Source: Hymenobacter sp. PAMC 26628
GTDB lineage: Bacteria > Bacteroidota > Bacteroidia > Cytophagales > Hymenobacteraceae
NCBI RefSeq assembly: GCF_001562275.1
Contig: NZ_CP014304.1
Span: 1,240,001 to 1,304,000, forward strand
DNA: 64,000 nucleotides
Reading direction: 5' to 3'
The notes beneath the pieces are model-generated. The model did not search any database. It saw only the letters and a program-made list of their open reading frames with translations, and had not been told where the DNA came from. How positions within the stretch are numbered: the first letter of the stretch is position 1; every line of letters starts with the position of its first letter. The position numbers were made by a program, and so were the translations under genes. Positions 1 to 8,347 of the stretch are shown piece by piece.

Positions 1-171
1 CGAATATGGAAAACGGCTGGCGTTGGGTTCCGCAGCGGGGGGCCTGCCGTGCCCGTGGGCCCATAACCCGGCGGGCGGGCAGGCCGTTGACACCCTGGGC
101 CCCGGCGCCGCGCCACGGGCAGCGCGCCGGAGCTCGGGGTGTATTTTCTATTTGCTTACTCACTGAAAATA

Positions 172-1101
172 ATGAACATGCATTACGTCCGGCGCGGCGC
201 CGGCAAGCCGTTGCTGCTGCTGCACGGCATCGGCGGCAGCTGGCGCTCCTGGCAAACCATCCTCGACGACTTAGCGCTGGCGCGCGACGTCATCGCCGTC
301 GACTTGCCCGGCTTCGGCGCCACGCCGCCCCTGGCGGGCCCCGTCACCATCGCCGCGCTGGCCGATGCGGTGACGGCGTTCCTGAAGGCCCACGACCTGA
401 CCGGCACCGATGCCGTGGGCAGCTCGCTGGGGGCCCGGCTGGTGCTGGAGCTGGCCCGGCGCGGCGGCGTGCTGGGCGCAGTGGTGTCGCTCGACCCCGG
501 CGGGTTCTGGGAGGGCTGGGAGAAGCCGGTTTTTTACCACAGCGTGGCCCTGTCCGTCAAGCTGGTGAAGGCCCTGCAGCCCGTGATGCCGGCCCTCACC
601 GGCAGCGCGGTGGGGCGCACGGCGCTGTTTGCCCAATTCTCGCACCGCCCGTGGAAACTGGCCCCCCACGTGGCCCTGGACGAGATGCGCACCTTCGCCA
701 ACTCCCCGTCGTTCGATGAGCTGCTGAAAGATTTGGTCGAAGGAGCCCAGCAGCAAGGGGCCCCCAAGGGCAGCATTCCGGGCCCGCTGGTTATCGGCTG
801 GGGCCGGCAGGACTACGTGTGCTTGCCCCACCAGTCGGCGCGGGCGCTGGCCAAATTCCCCGACGCCCGCCTGTATTGGTTCGAGCACTGCGGCCACTTC
901 CCGCAGTGGGACCAGCCCGCCGAAGCCGTGCGCCTCATCCTGGCCGCCACCAGCGGCCAGTCCTTCCGCGACGCCGACATTGCCCAGCGCGCCCCGGCCC
1001 CCGCCGCGGACCAGAAGAAAGTGCCCACCGCAGCCGTGGTGGCCGGCGTGGCCGCCCTGGTGGCCGGCGGCGCGTGGCTGCTGCTGAAAAAACGCCGGTA
1101 A
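172..1101 (+). CDS. alpha/beta-fold hydrolase with C-terminal membrane anchor
   Basis: Single-domain alpha/beta hydrolase of about 310 residues. Near the N-terminus the LLLLHGIGG stretch is the oxyanion-hole HG motif. The nucleophile elbow is GSSLG (G-x-S-x-G), and HCGHFPQWDQP near the end carries the probable catalytic His. After the catalytic domain there is a linker and then one hydrophobic segment (roughly the last 25 residues) ending in LLLKKRR, which looks like a tail anchor in the inner membrane. Two ATGs (172 and 178) compete as start; an upstream GTG would add residues that do not fit the family. The substrate cannot be told from sequence; esterase, haloperoxidase-like and lipase-like roles all remain possible. 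It is transcribed alone and ends at a shared bidirectional terminator. Confidence 0.85.
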   Translation: MNMHYVRRGAGKPLLLLHGIGGSWRSWQTILDDLALARDVIAVDLPGFGATPPLAGPVTIAALADAVTAFLKAHDLTGTDAVGSSLGARLVLELARRGGVLGAVVSLDPGGFWEGWEKPVFYHSVALSVKLVKALQPVMPALTGSAVGRTALFAQFSHRPWKLAPHVALDEMRTFANSPSFDELLKDLVEGAQQQGAPKGSIPGPLVIGWGRQDYVCLPHQSARALAKFPDARLYWFEHCGHFPQWDQPAEAVRLILAATSGQSFRDADIAQRAPAPAADQKKVPTAAVVAGVAALVAGGAWLLLKKRR

Positions 1102-1121
1102 GCGCTGAGCTCCATTGTATT

Positions 1122-1167
1122 AAAAAAGCCCCCGCCAGGCCGCGCAATGCGGCCCGGCGGGGGCTTT
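1122..1167. terminator. bidirectional intrinsic terminator
   Basis: GC-rich hairpin with stem AGCCCCCGCC / GGCGGGGGCT, preceded by an A-run and followed by CTTT. It lies between convergent genes ending at 1101 (+) and 1210 (-), so it can serve both. Confidence 0.75.
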
Positions 1168-1209
1168 CGCTTGGGGCGGGGCCCCGCTGGCGGGTGCGCC
1201 ATCCCGGCG

Positions 1210-1719
1210 CTACTTGGCGGGTACGGGCGCGGCGGCCTGTTGGCGCCGGGCGTCTTCGGCCTGGTAATAAGCCATTTCCTGCTGGTAGGGCTGTAAATTC
1301 CAACTGGACTGGGCGCGGGCCACGCTCACGGCGGCGCTTTGGATGGCGGCGCGCTGCTCGGGCGTGCAGATGACGCCGCTGGGGTTGGCCAGCATGGCGG
1401 CGTGGCACTGCTCAAGCTGGGCCTCCAAGGCGGTGATTTGCTCGGCACCTTTCTTGGGCAGCTGGTCGGCGGGGGTGCGGTGCAGCACCAGCTCCTTGGG
1501 CTGCGCTGCAATGGTGGCGGCGGTGTTGGCAGCAGCGTTTTTATCGGCCGTGGCCTGGTCGATGGGTTTGGCAGGCACCGGCTGCTTATTTTTCGCAAGG
1601 GCTTGGACGCCCAGCCGGGTGCCCGTGACCACGAGGTTGATGAGGCTCGCTTGCGCCCGGGCCGTCTGCACGGCGCCTGAGCCTGATAATAAGACAACGG
1701 CGAATAAGAATCTTTTCAT
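1210..1719 (-). CDS. secreted protein of unknown function
   Basis: A 169-residue protein that I do not recognise. The N-terminus has a clear Sec signal peptide (MKRFLFAVVLLSGSGAV...ARAQ, cleavage expected after AQA). The mature part is rich in Ala and Gln and mostly predicted helical, with two Cys residues (in EQCHAAM and GVICTPEQ) that could form a disulfide. It is probably periplasmic or surface exposed. It lies downstream of sbcD on the same strand but about 70 bp away, so any functional link is unproven. Confidence 0.75.
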   Translation of the reverse strand: MKRFLFAVVLLSGSGAVQTARAQASLINLVVTGTRLGVQALAKNKQPVPAKPIDQATADKNAAANTAATIAAQPKELVLHRTPADQLPKKGAEQITALEAQLEQCHAAMLANPSGVICTPEQRAAIQSAAVSVARAQSSWNLQPYQQEMAYYQAEDARRQQAAAPVPAK

Positions 1720-1792
1720 TATGAAGGAGATAGGGTTTTTGGTGCGGAAAATTACGCGGGGCCCTCACAAAAACAAGCCCTCTTCCAACCGC

Positions 1793-3058
1793 TTAGCCTT
1801 CGTCGCCGCCCCAGGCCTGCGGGTCGGCTTCGGCCAGCAGCTGGCGCAGCTCGCCGAAGGTGGCGGTGAGGGCGGCGGCCCGCTCGGGCGGTAGGCCCGC
1901 CACGCGCCGGCCAAATACTTCGTCCACCGTCAAATCGTGTAGGAAAGCCAGGGGCCCGGCGGCGGCGGCGGCGGCCACATCGGGCGCTTCGGTGGCGCGT
2001 TGGTGGCGGGCGCCGCGGGGGGCCTGCACGTGGGCGGCGCGCTCCTTCAGCACGGCCTGCACGCGGCGCTGCACCTCGGCGGGGGCCTCGTCGGAGCGCA
2101 CCTGTACGTCGGCCCAGGCCACCAGCTCGAAGGCGGCGTTGTCGTAGGCCAACAGGCTGGCCTCTACCTCGTCCAGCGTGCCGTGGAAGCGCTGCAAGCG
2201 GCGCAGCACCGGCACCGGCAGGGCGGTGATTTCCGGGGCCCCCGCGCCGGCAAAATCCAGCAGCAACACCTGCTGGCGGTCGTCGGCCTCGGTGAAGGAG
2301 AGCGGCACCGGCGAGCCCGAGTAGCGGATGTGTGCCTGCCCGCCCACCACCTGCGGCCGGTGCAGGTGCCCCAGGGCCACGTAGTCGAACGCCGCCGGAA
2401 AATCGGGGGCCCCCACCGAGCCCAGCCCGCCGATGTGCACGTCGCGCTCGGCCCCCTCGCGGGCCTCGCCGCCGGCCGCGTAGAGGTGGCCGGTGGCCAG
2501 CACGGGCACGTCCTGCTCGCGCAGGCGCCGCACGGCGTCGGCGTCGGCCAGGGCCCCGTAGTGGGCGGCAATGCTCTGGCGCACGCGGAGTTGGCGCTCG
2601 TCGGGCGTTTCGCCGGCCACGGCGAGGCGAATGTCGCGGTCGCGCAGAAACGGCACGGCGCAGACCACCAGCGCGGGCCGGCCGCTGGTTTCGGCCAGGG
2701 CCACCACCTGCTCGGCGGGGTCGGCCGGCACGCCGCCCACCACGTGGATGCGCAGCCGCCGCAGCAGTTGCCGCGAGGCGTTGAGCAGGGTGGGGGAGTC
2801 GTGGTTGCCGCCCACCACCACGATGTCGCGGCAATTGGTGCCCTGCATCTGCACCAGGAAGTTGTAGTACAGCTCCTGGGCCGCGTGCGAGGGCGTAGTG
2901 GTGTCGAACACGTCGCCGGCCACCACCAGCGCGTCCACGCCGTGCGCTTGCACGGCCCCCAGCAGCCACGTCAGAAAGGCCCGCTGCTCGGTCAGGCGCT
3001 CCTGCCCGGTGAGGAAGTGCTGGCCCAGGTGCCAATCGGCGGTGTGCAGTACGCGCAT
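1793..3058 (-). CDS. sbcD: exonuclease subunit SbcD (Mre11-type nuclease)
   Basis: Nuclease subunit of the SbcCD (Rad50/Mre11-like) complex, which opens hairpins and processes DNA ends. The calcineurin-like phosphoesterase motifs are in order: DWHLG near residue 8, GDVFD near 48, GNHDS near 86, and the GHLH metal ligands near 230. Length (421 residues) is normal for the family. In most bacteria sbcC follows directly; here the next gene on this strand is an unrelated secreted protein, so sbcC must lie elsewhere or be absent. The start MRVLHTADWHLG is the canonical N-terminus. Confidence 0.93.
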   Translation of the reverse strand: MRVLHTADWHLGQHFLTGQERLTEQRAFLTWLLGAVQAHGVDALVVAGDVFDTTTPSHAAQELYYNFLVQMQGTNCRDIVVVGGNHDSPTLLNASRQLLRRLRIHVVGGVPADPAEQVVALAETSGRPALVVCAVPFLRDRDIRLAVAGETPDERQLRVRQSIAAHYGALADADAVRRLREQDVPVLATGHLYAAGGEAREGAERDVHIGGLGSVGAPDFPAAFDYVALGHLHRPQVVGGQAHIRYSGSPVPLSFTEADDRQQVLLLDFAGAGAPEITALPVPVLRRLQRFHGTLDEVEASLLAYDNAAFELVAWADVQVRSDEAPAEVQRRVQAVLKERAAHVQAPRGARHQRATEAPDVAAAAAAGPLAFLHDLTVDEVFGRRVAGLPPERAAALTATFGELRQLLAEADPQAWGGDEG

Positions 3059-3093
3059 TTAAATAGTAGGTGGAAAGGAACCGGGGCGGCTCG

Positions 3094-3507
3094 CTAGCAA
3101 TGAGAAACGTATTCGGCGATGGTTAAAATCTGGGTTTTACCCAAGGGGTTCAACACCAATAAATCTTTGTCCCCAGTTAGTAAATGGGTTGTCTTGCCAT
3201 CCGTTGCAAGTGCAAGCAAAAAGTTGTCCTTCGCATCGCGGCAAATGTCAACTGCTGAGGTTAACGAAATGAACTCAGCTTTCGCCTCGATTTGCACCAG
3301 TAATTCTTGCAAATCCACCAGCGAAAAATACTTTTTGAATTTTGGTCGTTGTGCCACTGCGACGAATTCCTCCAATAATTCCTGGCTGAAAAGCAGTGTT
3401 AACCCATCTTAGGCGAAAAGTTGGTCTAGTTTAGAAGTGCCTTTTGTCAGTAGAAAACTAATCCAAAGATTCGTGTCAACAATAATTCTATGCTTTCTTC
3501 TTGGCAT
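3094..3507 (-). pseudogene. PIN-domain toxin gene with an in-frame stop codon
   Basis: Reading from the ATG at 3507 gives a PIN-domain ribonuclease of 137 codons. The N-terminus RRKHRIIVDTNLWISFLL contains the first catalytic Asp. Codon 33 is TAA (3411-3409), and the same frame then continues through EEFVAVAQRPKF, the AVDICRDAKDNFLL acidic motif and LLTGDKDLL to a stop at 3094. The family is the PIN toxin group that pairs with short antitoxins and cleaves RNA. The start codon overlaps the last codons of the antitoxin gene in another reading frame, the usual arrangement for such pairs. The single nonsense change in an otherwise uninterrupted frame points to recent inactivation, unless it is a sequencing error. 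Confidence 0.85.
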
Positions 3508-3712
3508 AGCGCTTCGTCCGAACAGCCTCTACTTCTTTGGTTATCTCGTCTAAAGTTGGGGCCTGGGGCGTCGCCTTGGCCCGAAGCCGATTCACTACGT
3601 CAATAAAGCCGTCCGCCGGCGTTTGCCGAATGGAGATAAGGTCAAGGTCGGCAAGGTCTTGCAGCAACTTGTCGGCCTTAGGGTTCAGGATGTCTACTTG
3701 GTAAGTTGTCAT
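3488..3712 (-). CDS. probable antitoxin of the PIN toxin pair
   Basis: A 74-residue protein, MTTYQVDILNPKADKLLQ..., with a helical middle and a basic tail ending TKRYAKKKA. It overlaps the 5' end of the PIN toxin frame by 20 bp. Size, order (antitoxin first) and translational overlap identify it as the antitoxin; the sequence itself is not diagnostic of a named family. It remains intact although the toxin carries a stop codon. Confidence 0.75.
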   Translation of the reverse strand: MTTYQVDILNPKADKLLQDLADLDLISIRQTPADGFIDVVNRLRAKATPQAPTLDEITKEVEAVRTKRYAKKKA

Positions 3713-3742
3713 AGTACCAGTGATTATAAATGGATAAGTAGC

Positions 3743-4432
3743 TTATTTGCTCTCGATTGTTAAATTGCCTTTGGCAAGGTTGTGAATTTTGCAAAGCACC
3801 TGAAGATTATCTAAAACCGTTTCCCCACCTTTCGACCAAGGAAATATATGGTCAAAATGAATATTGTCACCAGTGAGTGTAATACCGCAGAGCCGGCATT
3901 TATTTCCATCCCTCATCAATACTTGTACTTTTAATCTTTCGCTTGGAAATCGTTTTGTTTTGTGTTTAATTAAATTTTTGCTTTCCTGAATATGGTCTGG
4001 AATATTCTCGATTATATCAGATACTTGACTTTTATCATATAAATTTATATATTCTATAAAAGATTCAAGAGAATTTCTGAACGAACCAAATGTTTTTATA
4101 TATGGGCTTGATGAGAATTCCGAAATCGGACGTTTCATGTCTCTTGACACCGGCTGTCGACCTAACTTTACCCATACCATTTCAATATTTTCTAATAGTT
4201 CTACCTTCGAAGGATTATGGGTAAGTACTGGTTTAAGACCGGCTTTCACCAAGGCATTATTCCAACTTCCGAATCGCAAACCAATTGTCCCAGAGGTGTA
4301 TTTGCCTCCGTTGTCATCATATTGTCTAGAAGAAAGTCGGTTAATACCAAGGCTATTAGCTATTTCATTTAAATTACTGAGAAGTTCGGCTTCTGAAATA
4401 TTTCTATTAAAATCCTTTAACTGATATTTCAT
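3743..4432 (-). CDS. HNH endonuclease with homing-endonuclease-associated repeats
   Basis: A 229-residue protein with two parts. Residues 15-125 contain two units that each include a G-W/S-F-x-N-A/S-L-type core (FGSWNNALVKAGL and FGSFRNSLESF), matching the DNA-binding repeat found in homing endonucleases. Residues 165-229 form an HNH nuclease: CRLCG, then HFDHIFPWSKGG with the catalytic His pair, then LDNLQVLCKIHNLAKGN. Base composition is far more AT-rich than the surroundings and GGGGCCC words are absent, so it is likely acquired. It is separated by 30 bp from the antitoxin gene on the same strand. It could be a free-standing homing endonuclease or a restriction-type nuclease; no methylase is adjacent. 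Confidence 0.85.
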   Translation of the reverse strand: MKYQLKDFNRNISEAELLSNLNEIANSLGINRLSSRQYDDNGGKYTSGTIGLRFGSWNNALVKAGLKPVLTHNPSKVELLENIEMVWVKLGRQPVSRDMKRPISEFSSSPYIKTFGSFRNSLESFIEYINLYDKSQVSDIIENIPDHIQESKNLIKHKTKRFPSERLKVQVLMRDGNKCRLCGITLTGDNIHFDHIFPWSKGGETVLDNLQVLCKIHNLAKGNLTIESK

Positions 4433-4480
4433 AACTGCTGCTGGATATATTACAGATTTCAGTATACCACTAAATTATTC

Positions 4481-5842
4481 CTAAAACCCTTCCACTGCCT
4501 CCCCCAAATCCAGCACCTCCGCGCCGGGCAACGCGGCGGACAGGATGCTGGCGCCGGCGGCCGAGCGGTAGCCGCCGGCGCAATGCACCAGAATGGGCTT
4601 GTCGGTGGGAACTTCATGGGCGCGTTCGCGCAACTCGGGCAGCGGGATGTTGAAGGCCCCGGGGAAGAGGGGTGGCTGGGCCTCGGTGGGGTTGCGAATG
4701 TCGACGATGGTGAAGCGCTCGGGGTGCTGGCGCACGGCGGCTAGGTCTACTTCCGGGGAGGTGGCGGGCAGGGCGGCGGCGGCCAGCAGGGCCCCTTTAA
4801 TGTTGGTTTCGTAGCCGATTTTGGCGGCTTTGCGGATCACGACGTCCAGCGTAATGTTGGAATCGGCCATTAAATAAAACGGCTCCTGGGGCCCCACGAT
4901 GGAGCCCAGCCAGGTTTCAAACTTGCCGCCGTCCATCAAATTTAGGGCCCCGGGCAGGTGGCCGGCGCGAAACTTGGCGGCGGGCCGTGTGTCGATCAGC
5001 AGCACGCCTGGGACCGGGGCGGTACCGGGTAGCAGGTGCGGCACGGCGCGCACGCTGGCCTCGTAGGCCTTGGCGCCCAACTTGTTGAGACGCACGTTGT
5101 GGCCAAAGTATTTGGGTGCGAACGGCTGGTCTTTGAGCAATGCCGCCACAAACTCGGGCTCCGACATGGGCTGGAGGGCGTAGTTAGTGGCCAGCTCGCG
5201 GGCAATGGTGCTGTCGAGGTCGGGGCTGGTGGTTTTGCCGCACAGGCTACCGGGGCCGTGGGCGGGGTACACGCGGGTGGTGCCGGGCAGCGTCATCAGC
5301 TTGCGGCGGGTGCTGTGGTAGAGCTGGGTGGCGAGGGCCTCGCGGGTGTGGCCGCCCACGGCGGCGTCCTCGCGCAGGTCGGGCCGGCCCACGTCGCCCA
5401 CAAACAAGGCGTCGCCGGTGAACACGGCGCGCGTTTGGGCCAGGTCGTCCATCAGCACCACGCTGATGCTGTCGGGCGAGTGGCCGGGCGTGTTCACGGC
5501 GTGCAGCTCCACGGTGCCAAGAGTTATCCGGTCGCCGTCGTCGAAGTTTTGGTGCGGGTACCAGGCCCCCAGCAGTTTGCTGCAATAGATGCGGGCCCCA
5601 GTTTCTTCGGCAATTTCCAGGTGCGACGACACAAAATCGGCGTGCGAATGCGTCTCAATGACGGCCACAATTTTAGCCTCGTGCTCGTCGGCAAAATCAT
5701 AGTACACCTGCGGGTCGCGGGCCGGGTCGATGAGGGCCACCTGGCGGCCGCTGCGTACGGCGTAGCTGGCGTGGGCGAGGCCCTTGTCGTAGAACTGCTG
5801 AATTTGCACGGCCGGGGCCGCGCTGCTGGGGAGGGGGGGCAT
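4481..5842 (-). CDS. MBL-fold persulfide dioxygenase-like protein fused to two rhodanese domains
   Basis: A 453-residue cytoplasmic protein. Residues 1-230 are a metallo-beta-lactamase fold with ETHSHADFVSSH, the TPGHSPDS His and the VYPAHGPGS His, the pattern of glyoxalase II/persulfide dioxygenases that oxidise glutathione or low-molecular-weight persulfides. Two rhodanese modules follow. The first (about 260-350) has SNITLD where the active-site loop should be and lacks Cys, so it is probably structural. The second (about 360-453) keeps the catalytic loop HCAGGYRSA with Cys. A role in sulfide/persulfide detoxification is inferred from this architecture. It has no operon partner. Confidence 0.88.
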   Translation of the reverse strand: MPPLPSSAAPAVQIQQFYDKGLAHASYAVRSGRQVALIDPARDPQVYYDFADEHEAKIVAVIETHSHADFVSSHLEIAEETGARIYCSKLLGAWYPHQNFDDGDRITLGTVELHAVNTPGHSPDSISVVLMDDLAQTRAVFTGDALFVGDVGRPDLREDAAVGGHTREALATQLYHSTRRKLMTLPGTTRVYPAHGPGSLCGKTTSPDLDSTIARELATNYALQPMSEPEFVAALLKDQPFAPKYFGHNVRLNKLGAKAYEASVRAVPHLLPGTAPVPGVLLIDTRPAAKFRAGHLPGALNLMDGGKFETWLGSIVGPQEPFYLMADSNITLDVVIRKAAKIGYETNIKGALLAAAALPATSPEVDLAAVRQHPERFTIVDIRNPTEAQPPLFPGAFNIPLPELRERAHEVPTDKPILVHCAGGYRSAAGASILSAALPGAEVLDLGEAVEGF

Positions 5843-5984
5843 GGGAAAGGTTTTGCGTGGAAGCGCCGCGGGAGGGCCCCGGCAAAGCCGAAGTAACCCC
5901 GTCGGGGCCCTATCGGTTTAGTCAAATATAAACCGCCCAGCCCAACGCTGGCCCACCGCCGGGGCCCCCGCCCGGCCCCAAACG

Positions 5985-6017
5985 CAAAAAAGCCCCGGCC
6001 AGGCGGCCGGGGCTTTT
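5985..6017 (-). terminator. intrinsic terminator
   Basis: Hairpin AGCCCCGGCC / GGCCGGGGCT flanked by an A-run on the left and TTTT on the right. It lies just past the stop of the leftward gene at 6047 and can terminate it. Confidence 0.75.
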
Positions 6018-6046
6018 ACACAACGCGCGGTGGAATAACGTCGGCG

Positions 6047-6484
6047 TTAGTTGTTGGGGGCCAAGCCCGTGCGCTGCTGGCGCCTGGCTTTCATTTCGGT
6101 ACGCTTTTGCTGCTGCATGGCCGTGTACTGCGTGAACTGGGCGGGGGTGAGGATGGCCTGCACCTGGGCTTCGTACTGGGCGTGGTTGGCCTGCATGGCT
6201 TGGTGCAGGGCCTTGCGGTCGGCGGGGGCCGGGGCGACGGCGGTCATGCCCTGGCGTTCGGCCAGCAGGGCAGCCTGGAGGCGGCTTTGCTGATCGGGGT
6301 TGAGGCTTAGCTGCTGGGCCATTTTTTGGGAGCGCCGGGCGGCCATTTGCTCCGGCGATTTCATTTTGTGGGGGCCCTTGCGGGCCATCGGCGGGGCCGT
6401 GGGGGCCGCCGGCGGGGTGGTTTGGGCAAAGGCGCTGGTGGTGGCCAGGGCCAGGGCGGCCAGCAGGGCGAAGGACTTTTTCAT
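6047..6484 (-). CDS. secreted Spy/CpxP-like (LTxxQ-type) small protein
   Basis: A 145-residue exported protein with signal peptide MKKSFALLAALALATTSAFAQ. The mature part begins with a Pro/Ala-rich linker and then two long helices containing the pairs LSLNPDQQSRLQAALL and ILTPAQFTQYTAMQQQ. This L-[ST]-x-x-Q pattern is seen in periplasmic Spy/CpxP-type stress proteins and in short Bacteroidota relatives. The basic C-terminus (KARRQQR) is typical. A chaperone or envelope-stress role is inference. Transcribed alone, with its own terminator downstream. Confidence 0.75.
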   Translation of the reverse strand: MKKSFALLAALALATTSAFAQTTPPAAPTAPPMARKGPHKMKSPEQMAARRSQKMAQQLSLNPDQQSRLQAALLAERQGMTAVAPAPADRKALHQAMQANHAQYEAQVQAILTPAQFTQYTAMQQQKRTEMKARRQQRTGLAPNN

Positions 6485-6688
6485 GGCGAATAAAGAAAAT
6501 GAGTGCGAGTAAATTGGAGGGCGGCCAGCTCATCCGGTTTAAGTGGCTTCGTCCAATACTTTGCAAGCAGGGTGCCAGAAATTGGGCCAGAGGCCGAAAA
6601 AGCTGCCTATATTTCGGGCCCTGTGCCGTGGTGCGGCGCGGGTGCTTTGGTAATGCACCTCTCCACAATTCTCATTTTTTTCTAAAAT

Positions 6689-8269
6689 ATGGCCAATATT
6701 TTCGCCAAAAAACCCCTGGCGGTGCTGCTGGGCGAGGCCAACTCTACCGGCCACGGGGCCCTGAAGCGCACGCTGGGCGCGGGCAACCTCGTGGCCTTGG
6801 GCGTGGGCGCCATCATCGGGGCGGGCCTGTTTGTGCGCACCGCCGCCGCCGCCGCGCAGGCCTCGGGCCCGGGCGTGACGCTGGCCTTCATCCTGGCGGC
6901 CTTCGGCTGCGTGTTTGCGGGCCTGTGCTACGCCGAGTTTGCGGCCATGATTCCCATTGCGGGCTCGGCCTACACCTACGCTTACACCACCATGGGCGAG
7001 TTCGTGGCCTGGGTCATCGGCTGGGCCCTCATCATGGAATACGCCCTGGGTGCGGCCACTGTCAGCATTGCCTGGAGCGAGTACCTGAACAAGCTCTTGG
7101 AGGTCTTTGGCACCAGTATCCCGTACAATCTCAGCCACTCGCCCTTCGAGCACGCCGTGGTGAACGGCGTCACCCAGCACGGCCTCATCAACCTGCCCGC
7201 GCTGCTCATCATCGTGGCCCTGAGCCTGCTGCTGGTGAAAGGCACCCAGGAGTCGGCGCTGTTCAACGCCGTGGTGGTGGTGCTGAAGGTGCTGATCGTC
7301 ATCGTGTTCATTGCCATCGGCTGGCAGTTCATCAACCCCGCCAACCACACGCCCTACCTCATTCCGGCCGACGCCGTGGTGAAAAACACGGCCGGCGAAG
7401 TGGTGCGCACCTACGGAGGATTTTTTAAGCACGGCCTGGGCGGCATCATCGGGGGCGCGGGCATTGTGTTCTTCGCCTTCATCGGCTTCGACGCCGTGAG
7501 CACGGCCGCGCAGGAAGCCAAAAACCCCAAGCGCGACATGCCCATCGGCATTTTGGGCTCGTTGGCTATTTGCACGGTGCTCTACATCCTGTTCGGCCAC
7601 GTGCTGACGGGCGTGGCCAACTGGCGTGAATTTGCCGACCCGGCCCTGGGCGGCGAGGCCTCGGTGGCCTACGCCATCCGGGCCCACATGCCCGGCTACG
7701 AGTGGCTGGCCACGGCCGTAACGGTGGGCATTCTGCTCGGCTTCACGTCGGTTATCCTGGTGATGCTCATGGGCCAGAGCCGGGTGTTTTTCTCGATGGC
7801 CAAAGACGGCCTCATGCCCAACGCCTTCTCCGAGCTGCACCCCAAGTTCAACACGCCCTACAAGTCCAACCTGATGCTGATGGTGTTCGTGGGCCTGTTC
7901 GCGGCCTTCGTGCCCGGCTCACTGGCCGGCGACCTTACCTCGTTTGGCACGCTGCTGGCCTTCGTGCTCGTGAGCCTGGGCGTGTGGATCATGCGCAAGT
8001 CGGACCCCGAGCAGCCGCGGCCGTTCCGCGCGCCGCTCTCCACGCCCAGCTTACCGCTGGTGCCCATCATGGGCGCCGTGGTGTGCACGCTGCTCATCGT
8101 CGGCCTCGACCTCTTCACGCTGGAAGTGGCCGTGGGCTGGATGCTAGTGGGCTTCGTGGTGTACTTCCTCTACGGCAAGCGCAACTCCAAGCTCCAGCAG
8201 GGCATTGTGGTGGTGCCGGAGGAGATGGAGAAGGAAGCCTTCATCAAGCCCGACCCCCACAACCGCTAA
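6689..8269 (+). CDS. APC-family amino acid permease
   Basis: A 526-residue polytopic membrane protein of the amino acid-polyamine-organocation superfamily, closest in style to the cationic amino acid transporter group. TM1 carries the GVGAIIGAGLFV substrate-binding unwound helix, and TM2-3 contain CYAEFAAMIPIAGSAYTYAY. A long extracellular loop lies between TM3 and TM5, FFAFIGFDAVSTAAQEAKNP is the TM6 family signature, and about 12-14 hydrophobic segments are visible. The protein ends with a cytoplasmic hydrophilic tail. The substrate is not fixed by sequence. It begins 204 bp after the divergent Spy-like gene and ends before a strong bidirectional terminator. Confidence 0.92.
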   Translation: MANIFAKKPLAVLLGEANSTGHGALKRTLGAGNLVALGVGAIIGAGLFVRTAAAAAQASGPGVTLAFILAAFGCVFAGLCYAEFAAMIPIAGSAYTYAYTTMGEFVAWVIGWALIMEYALGAATVSIAWSEYLNKLLEVFGTSIPYNLSHSPFEHAVVNGVTQHGLINLPALLIIVALSLLLVKGTQESALFNAVVVVLKVLIVIVFIAIGWQFINPANHTPYLIPADAVVKNTAGEVVRTYGGFFKHGLGGIIGGAGIVFFAFIGFDAVSTAAQEAKNPKRDMPIGILGSLAICTVLYILFGHVLTGVANWREFADPALGGEASVAYAIRAHMPGYEWLATAVTVGILLGFTSVILVMLMGQSRVFFSMAKDGLMPNAFSELHPKFNTPYKSNLMLMVFVGLFAAFVPGSLAGDLTSFGTLLAFVLVSLGVWIMRKSDPEQPRPFRAPLSTPSLPLVPIMGAVVCTLLIVGLDLFTLEVAVGWMLVGFVVYFLYGKRNSKLQQGIVVVPEEMEKEAFIKPDPHNR

Positions 8270-8296
8270 CCAGCTCGCCGGCTTCGGATTGACTCC

Positions 8297-8341
8297 AACA
8301 AAAAGGGCCCCGCTACTTGGTAGCGGGGCCCTTTTTGTTGG
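8297..8341. terminator. bidirectional intrinsic terminator
   Basis: Near-perfect hairpin: A-run, GGGCCCCGCTAC, 3-nt loop, GTAGCGGGGCCC, T-run. It lies between convergent genes ending at 8269 (+) and 8348 (-). Confidence 0.9.
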
Positions 8342-8347
8342 AATGAC

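Noticed and set aside
1752..3035. 427-codon minus-strand frame overlapping sbcD
   Set aside because: Same strand but wrong frame; Arg/Ala-rich nonsense, whereas the sbcD frame carries all phosphoesterase motifs.
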